Below are positions 34,884-43,350 of a DNA stretch of 64,000 nucleotides, piece after piece. Made by a program: the position numbers and the translations under genes. The notes beneath the pieces are model-generated. The model did no database searches and had not been told where the DNA came from. It was given only the letters and a program-made list of their open reading frames with translations. This DNA comes from Parvimonas sp000223315 (lineage in GTDB: Bacteria; Bacillota; Clostridia; Tissierellales; Peptoniphilaceae). How positions within the stretch are numbered: position 1 is the stretch's first letter; each line of letters opens with the position of its first letter. The stretch spans positions 558,001 to 622,000 of the forward strand of contig CP189843.1 in NCBI GenBank assembly GCA_050262155.1, read 5' to 3'.

Positions 34884-37307
34884 ATGTATGAAAATGTAAT
34901 TAGAAGTGTTGACGAGTTTATCCGATATGCTGTAAATGAAGCATTTTATTTAAAAGATGATTATATTGGAACTGAGCATATCTTGCTTGCGTTTTTAAAA
35001 ATAAATAGTAGAGAAACTGAAAGTCTTGTTTCAGCAGGTGCAAATTATAATTCTTTAAAAAGTTATTTAATAGATAAGAAAGGAATTGGAAACTTTTCAA
35101 ATGTTGCGAGTAAATTATCCAAAAACGCAAAAAAAGTTGTAGATAATGCTGTTAATATTGCAATGGAGTCGGATAATGTCCAAGTATTACCTTGTCATCT
35201 CTTAATTTCATTAATGGAATTAAAAACAAGTCTTGCTTATAAAATGCTTGTTGAAGCTAATATCAGTCCTGAAAGTATTTCGGCGGATATAAAAGAAAAG
35301 ATAAATTTTGGAAATGATACAGAGGTTTCAGGAGAAGCAACGACAGAAACTTTAGATAAATATACTGTAAATTTGAATGAAAGAGCAAAAAAAGGGAAAA
35401 TTGACCAAGTAATTGGTAGAGAAAAAGAAATAGATAGAATATTACAAATTTTACTTAGAAGAACTAAAAACAATCCTATCTTGATTGGAGAAGCAGGAGT
35501 AGGAAAAACTGCGATAGTAGAAGGACTTGCCCTTAGAATTGTAGAGGGAAAGGTTCCGGAATTTTTAGAAAATAAAACTATTTATAGTCTGGATTTACCG
35601 GCAATGCTTGCAGGAAGTAAATATCGTGGAGATTTTGAAAAAAGAGTAAAAGATACTTTAAATGAAATTATGAAGAATAAAAATGTTATTGTATTCATAG
35701 ATGAATTTCACAATATAGTTGGAACCGGAGGTAGTGAAGGTTCTATTGATGCCGCAAATATTTTAAAACCGTTTTTAGCAAGAGGAGAAATTCAATTAAT
35801 TGGTGCTACAACCATTGACGAATACAGAAAACATATTGAAAAAGATTCTGCTCTTGAAAGAAGATTACAGCCTATAGAAGTTTTAGAGCCTACAGTTAGT
35901 CAGACTATAAATATATTGTTAGGTCTTAAAGAAAAATATGAAAATCATCATGGGATAGTAATAACCGATGAAGCTATAAAAGCTGCAACAGAATTATCAC
36001 ATAGATATTTAACAGACAGATTTTTACCTGATAAAGCTATTGATTTGATAGATGAAGCGGGTTCTATGTTAAGAATAAAATCATATCTAAATCCGGATGA
36101 TATAATTTTCCTAAAAGATGAAAACGCCAACCTAAAAGCTGATATAAAACAATTTGTGAAAAATCAGGAATTTTTAAAAGCTCAAGAATGCAAAAATAAA
36201 TATGAGGAAAACTTAGAAGAGATAAGAAAACTTAAAGAGATAAAAAAAGATAAGAAAAATAAGGAAAATTTAACATTAAAATATGACGATATTGCAAAAG
36301 TTGTCTCAGATTGGAGTAAAATTCCTGTTGATAGATTGACAGCTAAAGAAAGTCAAAAATATTTATCTCTTTCTGATAATTTAAAAAATATAGTTATCGG
36401 TCAGGGAACTGCAATTGACAGAGTTACAAATGCCATCAAAAGATCCAGAGCAGGAGTTTCTTTAGGAAGTAAACCAATAGGAAGTTTTATTTTTGTCGGA
36501 GCTACAGGAGTTGGTAAAACTTATCTTGCAAAATCTTTAGCAAATCTTTTATTTGAATCTGAAGAAAATATGATTAGGATAGATATGAGTGAGTATATGG
36601 AAAAACATACTGTTTCTAAACTTATAGGATCTCCTCCGGGATATGTAGGCTATGGAGAAGGTGGATATTTAACAGAAGCGGTTAGAAGAAAACCATATAG
36701 TGTTGTATTATTTGATGAGATTGAAAAAGCTCATCCAGATGTGTTTAATATGCTACTTCAAATCCTTGATGATGGACGACTTACAGATTCACAAGGAAAA
36801 ACTGTGAACTTTAAAAACACAGTAATAATTATGACTTCAAATGTAGGAGCATCTGCGATTGAAAAGAAAAATACATTAGGTTTTTCTTCAAAAAAAGATG
36901 AAGATGAAAAAGAATATGACAGAATTAAAGAAATTGTAAATTCTGAACTTAAAATTATGTTCAAGCCTGAATTTTTAAATAGAGTAGATGATATAATTGT
37001 CTTTTCAAGACTTGATGAAAAAGATATATTAAAAATTACAGAGCTTTTGCTTGAAAAATTGAAAAAAAGACTTAAAAATATTGGACTTAATATCGGATAT
37101 AGCAATAAGATTATTAAAAAATTATCAGATATGGGCTATGATAAGGCTTATGGAGCAAGACCTCTTGAAAGAATAATAAAATCTGAACTTGAAAATAAAA
37201 TTGCAGATGAGATTTTAAAGAATGAAATTCTTAGTGATGAAAAACTGTTTTTGGATGTGAAAAAAGGTAATATTGTATTGGAAAAAGTAAAAATCAAAAC
37301 TAAGTAA
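34884..37307 (+). CDS. clpC: ATP-dependent Clp protease ATPase subunit ClpC
   Basis: 807 residues. Hsp100 unfoldase that feeds ClpP. Two N-terminal repeats: the first keeps GTEHILL (Glu31, a phosphoarginine pocket residue in B. subtilis), while the second reads LPCHLL with Cys104 in place of that Glu. AAA1 has GEAGVGKT (202-209); a ClpC-type single-wing coiled-coil middle domain follows (about 410-470); AAA2 has GATGVGKT (539-546). The ClpP-docking tripeptide LGF is at 665-667. Last gene of the ctsR operon, 12 nt after mcsB. Confidence 0.96.
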   Translation: MYENVIRSVDEFIRYAVNEAFYLKDDYIGTEHILLAFLKINSRETESLVSAGANYNSLKSYLIDKKGIGNFSNVASKLSKNAKKVVDNAVNIAMESDNVQVLPCHLLISLMELKTSLAYKMLVEANISPESISADIKEKINFGNDTEVSGEATTETLDKYTVNLNERAKKGKIDQVIGREKEIDRILQILLRRTKNNPILIGEAGVGKTAIVEGLALRIVEGKVPEFLENKTIYSLDLPAMLAGSKYRGDFEKRVKDTLNEIMKNKNVIVFIDEFHNIVGTGGSEGSIDAANILKPFLARGEIQLIGATTIDEYRKHIEKDSALERRLQPIEVLEPTVSQTINILLGLKEKYENHHGIVITDEAIKAATELSHRYLTDRFLPDKAIDLIDEAGSMLRIKSYLNPDDIIFLKDENANLKADIKQFVKNQEFLKAQECKNKYEENLEEIRKLKEIKKDKKNKENLTLKYDDIAKVVSDWSKIPVDRLTAKESQKYLSLSDNLKNIVIGQGTAIDRVTNAIKRSRAGVSLGSKPIGSFIFVGATGVGKTYLAKSLANLLFESEENMIRIDMSEYMEKHTVSKLIGSPPGYVGYGEGGYLTEAVRRKPYSVVLFDEIEKAHPDVFNMLLQILDDGRLTDSQGKTVNFKNTVIIMTSNVGASAIEKKNTLGFSSKKDEDEKEYDRIKEIVNSELKIMFKPEFLNRVDDIIVFSRLDEKDILKITELLLEKLKKRLKNIGLNIGYSNKIIKKLSDMGYDKAYGARPLERIIKSELENKIADEILKNEILSDEKLFLDVKKGNIVLEKVKIKTK

Positions 37308-37348
37308 ATTTAATAAATAGACTTGTACTTTATGATAACAAAAATATA

Positions 37349-37377
37349 TTGATAACGGTTAAAAAATATGTTAATAT
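37349..37377 (+). promoter_or_regulatory. Possible promoter for the YbjQ-like gene
   Basis: TTGATA (37349-37354), 17-nt spacer, TAATAT (37372-37377), 24 nt before the ATG. The -10 is imperfect. Confidence 0.45.
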
Positions 37378-37401
37378 TATCTAAAAAAGGAGATTATAAT
37401 T

Positions 37402-37728
37402 ATGATAATTACAACTACAAGTAATATTGACGGATATGAAATTGTAGAATATAAAGGAGTTGTCTTCGGTGAAGTAATAACAGGAGTAAACTTTGTAAAG
37501 GATTTTAAAGCCGGATTAAGTGATATTTTCGGAGGGCGATCATATTCTTATGAAGAAGAATTAATGGGTGCAAGAGAAGAAAGTTTAGATGAAATCGTGG
37601 AAAGAGCAACAGAAATTGGAGCAAATGCCGTTGTCGGACTTAAAATGGATTACGAAATGCTTGGAGCATCAAATAGTATGATGATGGTTACTTGTTCAGG
37701 CACCGCTGTTAGAATTGTAAAGAAATAG
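37402..37728 (+). CDS. YbjQ-like heavy-metal-binding-domain protein (UPF0145)
   Basis: 108 residues. ITTTSNIDGYEIVEYKGVVFGEVITG, the loop with DIFGGRSYSYEEELMGAREESLDEIVERATEIGANAVVGLKMDYE and a hydrophobic tail match the YbjQ family, which forms pentamers. The family name suggests metal binding but the role is unknown. It has its own promoter and terminator; the manganese-controlled ATPase downstream is separate. Confidence 0.85.
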   Translation: MIITTTSNIDGYEIVEYKGVVFGEVITGVNFVKDFKAGLSDIFGGRSYSYEEELMGAREESLDEIVERATEIGANAVVGLKMDYEMLGASNSMMMVTCSGTAVRIVKK

Positions 37729-37730
37729 AT

Positions 37731-37766
37731 GAAAAGGTGTTTTAAAAAATTTTAAAACACCTTTTC
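37731..37766. terminator. Bidirectional palindromic terminator
   Basis: GAAAAGGTGTTTTAAAA (37731-37747) and its exact complement (37750-37766) form a 17-bp perfect stem with A- and T-runs at the ends. Confidence 0.8.
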
Positions 37767-37784
37767 AAATTTAATTAATTTTAC

Positions 37785-37813
37785 TTGAAAAATTTTTAAA
37801 AATTTAGTATAAT
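37785..37813 (+). promoter_or_regulatory. Promoter for the riboswitch-P-type ATPase unit
   Basis: TTGAAA (37785-37790), 17-nt spacer, TATAAT (37808-37813). Transcription would start about 37820, right at the aptamer. Confidence 0.8.
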
Positions 37814-37822
37814 ATATTTGAT

Positions 37823-37908
37823 AAAGGGGAGTAGCTATTTTTGTTTAGTCGTCAATACGGTTTATCCCGGCTAAACACCTAACTATTTCAATAGGAAGCA
37901 AGACCTTT
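37823..37908 (+). ncRNA. yybP-ykoY manganese riboswitch aptamer
   Basis: The hallmarks are present in order: AAAGGGGAGTAGC (37823-37835), GTCGTCAATAC, CCCGGC, and GGAAGCAAGACCTTT (37894-37908), with P1 formed by AAAGG and CCTTT. This aptamer senses Mn2+ through the GGGGAGTA and GTCGTCA internal loops. Its 3' strand of P1 is also the 5' strand of the terminator just downstream, so Mn2+ binding should prevent termination and switch the ATPase gene on. Confidence 0.9.
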
Positions 37909-37937
37909 GTTTAATTTTATTAAACAAGGTTTTTTTT
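37903..37937 (+). terminator. Riboswitch expression-platform terminator
   Basis: ACCTTTGTTTAA (37903-37914) pairs with TTAAACAAGGT (about 37920-37930) with one bulge, followed by eight T. It competes with aptamer P1 for CCTTT at 37904-37908. Confidence 0.85.
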
Positions 37938-37972
37938 ATGCAAAAAAAGCCTTAATTTAAGGAGGAAAATCT

Positions 37973-40654
37973 ATGTCTTGGTACAACAAAAGTGTTGATG
38001 AATGTATCAAAGAGCTTGGAAGTGATGTGAAAAATGGACTTTCAAGCAAAAAAGCCGTTGAGCTTTTAGAAAAAAACGGAAGAAATGAGTTAAAACAAAA
38101 AAATAAAAAATCACTTCTTTCAAAAATTATAGACCAATTTAAAGATCCGATGATTTTAATTTTAATTGGTGCTTGTATTATGTCAGCAATTGTAGGTGAA
38201 ATAACGGATGCTTTTATAATTATTGCAATTGTAATTGTAAATGCTATTCTTTCACTTAATCAAGAGGGAAAAGCTGAAAAGGCAATAGAAGCTTTACAAA
38301 AAATGGCAAGCCCTATGGCTAAAGTTTATAGAGATGGAAAATTAGTTCATATTCCTTCTCCAGAACTTGTTGTTGGAGATATTGTTGAGCTTGAAACAGG
38401 GGATATTATTCCTGCAGATTTAAGACTGATTGAAAGTTTTATTTTAAAAATTGATGAAGCATCTTTAACCGGAGAATCTGTGCCTGTTGAAAAATTTGCT
38501 GATAAGATTTATGATGGTGAAATTGAAATTGGTGATAGAGAAAATATGGCTTATTCATCAACAATTGTTGCTTATGGTAGAGGAATGGGAATAGTAATTT
38601 CTACAGGAGAAAATACAGAAATTGGAAAGATTGCAACAACTCTGGATTCTTTTGAAGATGAAGATACTCCACTTCAAAAGAAACTTGCAGGACTTTCAAA
38701 GTCTTTAGGCCTTATAACGATAGGAGTTTGCATTGTAGTTTTTATAGTTGGACTTTTATATAAACAAAAATTCTTACTTATGCTTTTAACTGCAATTTCA
38801 CTTGCCGTTGCAGCAGTTCCTGAAGGATTACCGGCAATAGTTACAATAGTATTATCACTTGGTATGACAAAAATGGTTAAAAAGAATGCAATCGTAAAAA
38901 AACTTTTAGCAGTTGAAACATTGGGAACTACAACAGTAATTTGTTCAGATAAAACGGGAACTCTTACTCAAAATGAAATGACTGTTAAAAAAGTTTTCGT
39001 AAATAATTTAGTTTATGATGTAGAAGGTACCGGTTATGAACCTGTTGGAGCTGTACTTTTAGATGGAGAAAAAGTTAATGCTGAAGAAATTGAAGATTTC
39101 ATTTCAATTTCAAAAATTTCTACTCTTGTTAATGATGCAAAACTTATTAAAGACGAAAATATGTATAGAATTGCAGGAGATCCTACAGAGGGAGCATTAC
39201 TTACTCTTTCAGAAAAAGTTGCTATTTCTAAAGACGATTTAAGTGATAAGCATAAAAGAATTGCGGAAATACCTTTTGATTCTACTAGAAAGATGATGAC
39301 AACTTTTAATGAAAATTTATTTTCAGCTAATGTTATCTCAGCTACAAAAGGTGCTCCTGATATTGTAATAGATAATTGTAAATATATTTTAATAAACGGA
39401 AAAGAAGAAGAATTTACTTTTGAATTAAAAGAAAAAGTTCTTTCTCAAAATAGCGAATTTGCTAAACAAGCTCTTCGTGTATTAGCTTTTGCTTATAGAA
39501 AATTTGATTCATTACCTAAAGAGAAGACTTCAGAAAATATTGAAAAAGATATGATTTTTGTAGGACTTATGGGAATGATTGACCCTGCAAGACCTGAAGC
39601 AAAAGAAGCTATCAAAGAATGTAAAAAAGCAGGAATAATCCCTATAATGATAACAGGAGATTATTTAGAAACTGCTGTTGCTATAGCTAAAGATTTAGGA
39701 ATTTTGGATGAACATTCAAAGGCTATTATGGGTCGTGAACTTAACAAAATGACTGAAGAAGAAATTTGTGAAGTTGTAAAAACTACGAGAGTTTTTGCAA
39801 GAGTAAGTCCTGAAAACAAAGTGCAAATAGTTAGTGCTTTAAAGAAAAATGGCCATATTGCTGCAATGACAGGGGATGGAGTAAATGATGCACCTGCAAT
39901 TAAGAGAGCTGATATTGGAGTTTCAATGGGAATTACAGGAACAGATGTTGCAAAAAATACTTCAGATGTAATTTTAACAGATGATAATTTTGCTACAATA
40001 GTATCAGCAGTTCATGAAGGACGTATTATTTATTCAAATATTAAAAAGTTTGTTTCTTTCTTATTGTCTTGTAATGTTGGAGAAATTTTGATAGTTTTAA
40101 TATCTATATTGTTAAATATACCTGTTCCTTTTATACCAATTCAATTACTTTGGTTAAATTTAGTTACAGACAGTTTCCCTGCACTTGCACTTGGAGTTGA
40201 AAAAGGTGATGAAGATATTATGGAAGTTCCACCAAGAAATCCAAATGAACCAATTTTAGATAAGGAAATGATTTACAGTATTATTTCTCAATCAATTGCA
40301 ATTACTGTTGCAACACTTGGAGCATATTTCTATGGAATGCATCATTATCCTAATCATATTGAAGGAGCAAGAACAGTGGCTTTCTTTACACTTATAACGG
40401 CAGAACTTTTAAGAAGTTATTCTGTTAGAAGCAGTAGATTTACATTATTCCATATTGGAGTATTTTCAAATAAAACTTTGGTTTACGGAACAACTTTATC
40501 TTTCTTTATGATGTTAATAGTTGTATATATACCATTCTTACAACCATATTTTGACACTGTTTCATTAGGAATAAAAGAATTGACAGTTGCAATACCACTT
40601 GCATTCTTACCTTTTGTAGTTGCTGAAGTTTCAAAAGTAATAAGAAAAAAATAA
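37973..40654 (+). CDS. P2-type cation-transporting ATPase, Mn2+/Ca2+ exporter candidate
   Basis: 893 residues. A SERCA/PMR1-like pump: N-terminal cation ATPase domain, TGES actuator motif (SLTGESVPVEK), PEGLP in M4, phosphorylation Asp326 in CSDKTGTLT, and GDGVNDAP. The ion ligands of M5 and M6 are conserved (CNVGE; NLVTDS). Related Ca2+-type ATPases under this riboswitch export Mn2+ (for example in lactococci and streptococci), so Mn2+ detoxification is the best guess; Ca2+ transport is the alternative. AAGGAGG before the ATG. Confidence 0.93.
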   Translation: MSWYNKSVDECIKELGSDVKNGLSSKKAVELLEKNGRNELKQKNKKSLLSKIIDQFKDPMILILIGACIMSAIVGEITDAFIIIAIVIVNAILSLNQEGKAEKAIEALQKMASPMAKVYRDGKLVHIPSPELVVGDIVELETGDIIPADLRLIESFILKIDEASLTGESVPVEKFADKIYDGEIEIGDRENMAYSSTIVAYGRGMGIVISTGENTEIGKIATTLDSFEDEDTPLQKKLAGLSKSLGLITIGVCIVVFIVGLLYKQKFLLMLLTAISLAVAAVPEGLPAIVTIVLSLGMTKMVKKNAIVKKLLAVETLGTTTVICSDKTGTLTQNEMTVKKVFVNNLVYDVEGTGYEPVGAVLLDGEKVNAEEIEDFISISKISTLVNDAKLIKDENMYRIAGDPTEGALLTLSEKVAISKDDLSDKHKRIAEIPFDSTRKMMTTFNENLFSANVISATKGAPDIVIDNCKYILINGKEEEFTFELKEKVLSQNSEFAKQALRVLAFAYRKFDSLPKEKTSENIEKDMIFVGLMGMIDPARPEAKEAIKECKKAGIIPIMITGDYLETAVAIAKDLGILDEHSKAIMGRELNKMTEEEICEVVKTTRVFARVSPENKVQIVSALKKNGHIAAMTGDGVNDAPAIKRADIGVSMGITGTDVAKNTSDVILTDDNFATIVSAVHEGRIIYSNIKKFVSFLLSCNVGEILIVLISILLNIPVPFIPIQLLWLNLVTDSFPALALGVEKGDEDIMEVPPRNPNEPILDKEMIYSIISQSIAITVATLGAYFYGMHHYPNHIEGARTVAFFTLITAELLRSYSVRSSRFTLFHIGVFSNKTLVYGTTLSFFMMLIVVYIPFLQPYFDTVSLGIKELTVAIPLAFLPFVVAEVSKVIRKK

Positions 40655-40673
40655 TTAATAGAAAAAATTTTTT

Positions 40674-40716
40674 AAACAGTCGAATTGTTTTTTATAATAA
40701 TTAGGCTGTTTTTTTA
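40674..40716 (+). terminator. Terminator after the P-type ATPase
   Basis: AACAGTC (40675-40681) pairs with GGCTGTT (40704-40710), followed by a T-run. Confidence 0.7.
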
Positions 40717-40928
40717 TATAAATTATTTTTAAAATATAAACTTTTTTATAATATACATTAAATTTACTTATAATTTATTATTATAATTATTGCTATTAAG
40801 TACTATAAATCTTTAATTTTACTCAAAATAAGTATAAAAAGCAAAAGTGAAAAATGTTTTATAATTTATTTATAAGGGTATTTTATAGTTTTTTTGAATA
40901 GATATAAGATTTTTTTCAATAAAAGATA
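40717..40928. other. A+T-rich intergenic stretch, nothing recognised
   Basis: The larger part of the 360-nt gap between the ATPase and fhs. It is almost all A and T, with no coding potential, conserved RNA motif or clear repeat that I can see. Confidence 0.5.
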
Positions 40929-40957
40929 TTGACATATTATTAAATAAATTGTATACT
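40929..40957 (+). promoter_or_regulatory. Promoter for the folate one-carbon operon
   Basis: Consensus TTGACA (40929-40934), 17-nt spacer, TATACT (40952-40957). It is one of the strongest promoters in the window and would start transcription near 40963. Confidence 0.85.
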
Positions 40958-40963
40958 GAATGG

Positions 40964-40980
40964 GGGAAATAGCGATTCCC
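40964..40980 (+). other. 5'-terminal hairpin of the fhs mRNA
   Basis: GGGAA (40964-40968) pairs with TTCCC (40976-40980), right at the predicted transcript start. Such 5' hairpins can protect mRNA from 5'-end attack by RNase J. It is too small to be a known folate riboswitch. Confidence 0.45.
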
Positions 40981-41014
40981 TATAAATGTTTTGTTAATAA
41001 AAAGGAGGACTTTT

Positions 41015-42685
41015 ATGAAGACAGATGTGCAAATTGCTCAAGAAGCAAAAATGAAACCTATCAGAGAAGTAGCTGATTACTTAGGATTTCCGGAAGAAGC
41101 TATAGAACTTTACGGAAATTATAAAGCAAAGTTAAATATACACGAATTAAAAGATTATAATGAAAGACCAAATGGAAAATTAATTTTGGTTACTGCTATT
41201 ACTCCAACTCCTGCCGGAGAAGGAAAAACAACAACTGTTGTTGGACTTGGTGACGGATTAAATAAAATAGGAAAAAGAACAGCTCTTGCACTTAGAGAAC
41301 CTTCTTTAGGACCTGTTTTTGGAGTTAAAGGGGGAGCTGCAGGTGGTGGATATGCACAAGTAGTTCCTATGGAAGATATAAACTTACATTTCACAGGAGA
41401 CTTTAATGCTATTGGAGCAGCAAATAATTTATTAGCTGCAATGTTAGATAACCACATTAATCACGGAAATGAATTGGAAATTGATGCTAGAACTATTACT
41501 CTAAAGAGAGTTGTTGATATGAATGATAGACAACTTCGTTTTATTGTTGATGGTTTAAATGGTAAAGCTAATGGGGTTCCAAGAGAAGACGGTTTTGAAA
41601 TAGTAGTTGCTTCTGAAGTAATGGCTATTTTATGCCTATCAAATGACTTAAAAGATTTAAAAGAAAAATTAGGAAAAATAATTGTTGCATACAATAGAAA
41701 AGGTGAGCCTGTAACTGCAAAAGACTTAAATGCTCATGGAGCTATGGCTGCATTATTAAAGGATGCTATTAAACCAAATCTTGTTCAAACATTAGAACAT
41801 ACTCCTGCATTTATCCATGGAGGACCTTTTGCTAATATAGCTCATGGTTGTAATAGTATAATTGCTACAAAATTAGCTTTAAAATATTCAGACTATGTTG
41901 TAACTGAAGCAGGCTTCGGAGCTGACTTGGGTGCTGAAAAATTCTTAGATATTAAATGTAGATTTGCTGGTTTAAATCCTAATGCTGTTGTAGTCGTAGC
42001 TACTGTAAGAGCATTAAAGATGCATGGCGGACTTGCTAAGACTGAATTAGGAAATGAAGATTTAGTTGCATTGGAAAAAGGACTTCCAAACTTATTAAAG
42101 CATGTTGAAAATATGCAAAATCTATTCGGTATTCCTTGTGTTGTTGCAATCAATAAATTCCCATTGGATACTGATGCTGAAATTAAATTAATTGAAACTA
42201 AATGTAAAGAATTAGGTGTTAACGTAGTTTTATCAGATGTTTGGGCAAAAGGTGGAGAAGGTGCTGTTGATTTAGCTCATGAAGTTGTAAGACTTGCTGA
42301 AAATAACAAACCAATTAATCAAGTTTATGATATTGAAGATTCTTTAGAAGAAAAATTAAATAAAATAGTTCAAAAAGTTTACGGTGGATTAGGAGTAACA
42401 TTCTCTCCGGGAGTTAAAAAGAAAATTAAAACTATCGAAGAATTAGGATTTAAAAATGTTCCTATTTGTATGGCAAAAACTCAATATTCATTCTCTGATG
42501 ATAAGAATAAAGTTGGAAGACCTGAAGGATTTAAGGTAAATATTAAAGATATTAAAATTGCAGCTGGTGCAGGATTTGCAGTAGCTTACAGTGGAGATAT
42601 TATGACTATGCCGGGATTACCAAAGGTTCCTGCTGCAAATAATATTGATATAACAGAAGATGGAAAGATTGTTGGATTATTCTAG
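41015..42685 (+). CDS. fhs: Formate-tetrahydrofolate ligase
   Basis: 556 residues from ATG 41015 (AAAGGAGG upstream). ATP + formate + THF to 10-formyl-THF. The P-loop TPTPAGEGKTT (about 64-74), REPSLGPVFGVKGGAAGGGYAQV (split ~90-113) and the C-terminal PGLPKVPAANNIDI are invariant features. It is the first gene of a five-gene folate operon (fhs-fchA-folD-folC-cyclo-ligase), and would either assimilate formate or, in reverse, gain ATP from formyl-THF. Confidence 0.97.
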   Translation: MKTDVQIAQEAKMKPIREVADYLGFPEEAIELYGNYKAKLNIHELKDYNERPNGKLILVTAITPTPAGEGKTTTVVGLGDGLNKIGKRTALALREPSLGPVFGVKGGAAGGGYAQVVPMEDINLHFTGDFNAIGAANNLLAAMLDNHINHGNELEIDARTITLKRVVDMNDRQLRFIVDGLNGKANGVPREDGFEIVVASEVMAILCLSNDLKDLKEKLGKIIVAYNRKGEPVTAKDLNAHGAMAALLKDAIKPNLVQTLEHTPAFIHGGPFANIAHGCNSIIATKLALKYSDYVVTEAGFGADLGAEKFLDIKCRFAGLNPNAVVVVATVRALKMHGGLAKTELGNEDLVALEKGLPNLLKHVENMQNLFGIPCVVAINKFPLDTDAEIKLIETKCKELGVNVVLSDVWAKGGEGAVDLAHEVVRLAENNKPINQVYDIEDSLEEKLNKIVQKVYGGLGVTFSPGVKKKIKTIEELGFKNVPICMAKTQYSFSDDKNKVGRPEGFKVNIKDIKIAAGAGFAVAYSGDIMTMPGLPKVPAANNIDITEDGKIVGLF

Positions 42686-42701
42686 TTAATAGGAGGAATT
42701 T

Positions 42702-43340
42702 ATGGAACAAAAAATGTGTGATAAAACCATAAATTTATTTATTCAAGAATTATCAGATAAACAACCTGTACCAGGGGGCGGAGGAGCATCCGCCCTTGTA
42801 GGTGCTTTGGGAGTTGCTCTATTAAATATGGATGCAACTTATACTACTGGTAATGAAAAATTTAAAGATGTTGAAGAAGAAATTAATGAGCAAATAAAAA
42901 AATATAACGAATTAATTACTTCTTTAAAAGAATTAGTTCAAGGAGATGCGGATGCTTTCTATCCACTTTCTCAATGTTATAAGATGCCAAGAAATACTGA
43001 TGAAGAAAAGAGATTAAAGAGAGAGGCATTAGAAATAAATCTTTATAATGCAGCTATGATTCCTTTACAAATAATGGAAAAATCTTATGAAGCTCTTTGT
43101 TTAGTAGACAGACTTATTAGAATTGGGAATAAAAATCTTATTGGAGATGTTGCAACTGGAGCTGTATTTTTAGAATCTGCTCTTAAAGGTGCAAGTTTAA
43201 GTGTATTTGCAAATACTTCTTCAATGAAAAATGAAGAAAATATTAAGATAATAAATGAAAAATCCATGAAGTTATTAAAAGACGGAACTGAACTTGCGAA
43301 TAAGGCATTTGAAGAAATATTTAATAGATTTTTAAAATAA
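42702..43340 (+). CDS. fchA: Methenyltetrahydrofolate cyclohydrolase (FchA)
   Basis: 212 residues, all-helical cyclodeaminase/cyclohydrolase family. CDKTINLFIQELSDKQPVPGGGGASALVGALG (split ~6-37) is the family signature; the rest matches the FTCD C-terminal domain without a formiminotransferase domain. FchA interconverts methenyl-THF and 10-formyl-THF. The next gene, folD, has lost the cyclohydrolase lysine, so FchA probably carries this step. AGGAGG before the ATG. Confidence 0.93.
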   Translation: MEQKMCDKTINLFIQELSDKQPVPGGGGASALVGALGVALLNMDATYTTGNEKFKDVEEEINEQIKKYNELITSLKELVQGDADAFYPLSQCYKMPRNTDEEKRLKREALEINLYNAAMIPLQIMEKSYEALCLVDRLIRIGNKNLIGDVATGAVFLESALKGASLSVFANTSSMKNEENIKIINEKSMKLLKDGTELANKAFEEIFNRFLK

Positions 43341-43350
43341 GGAGATTGTT

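Noticed and set aside
40958..41014. Tetrahydrofolate riboswitch before fhs
   Set aside because: The leader is only about 50 nt with a 5-bp hairpin; none of the known THF aptamer motifs is present.
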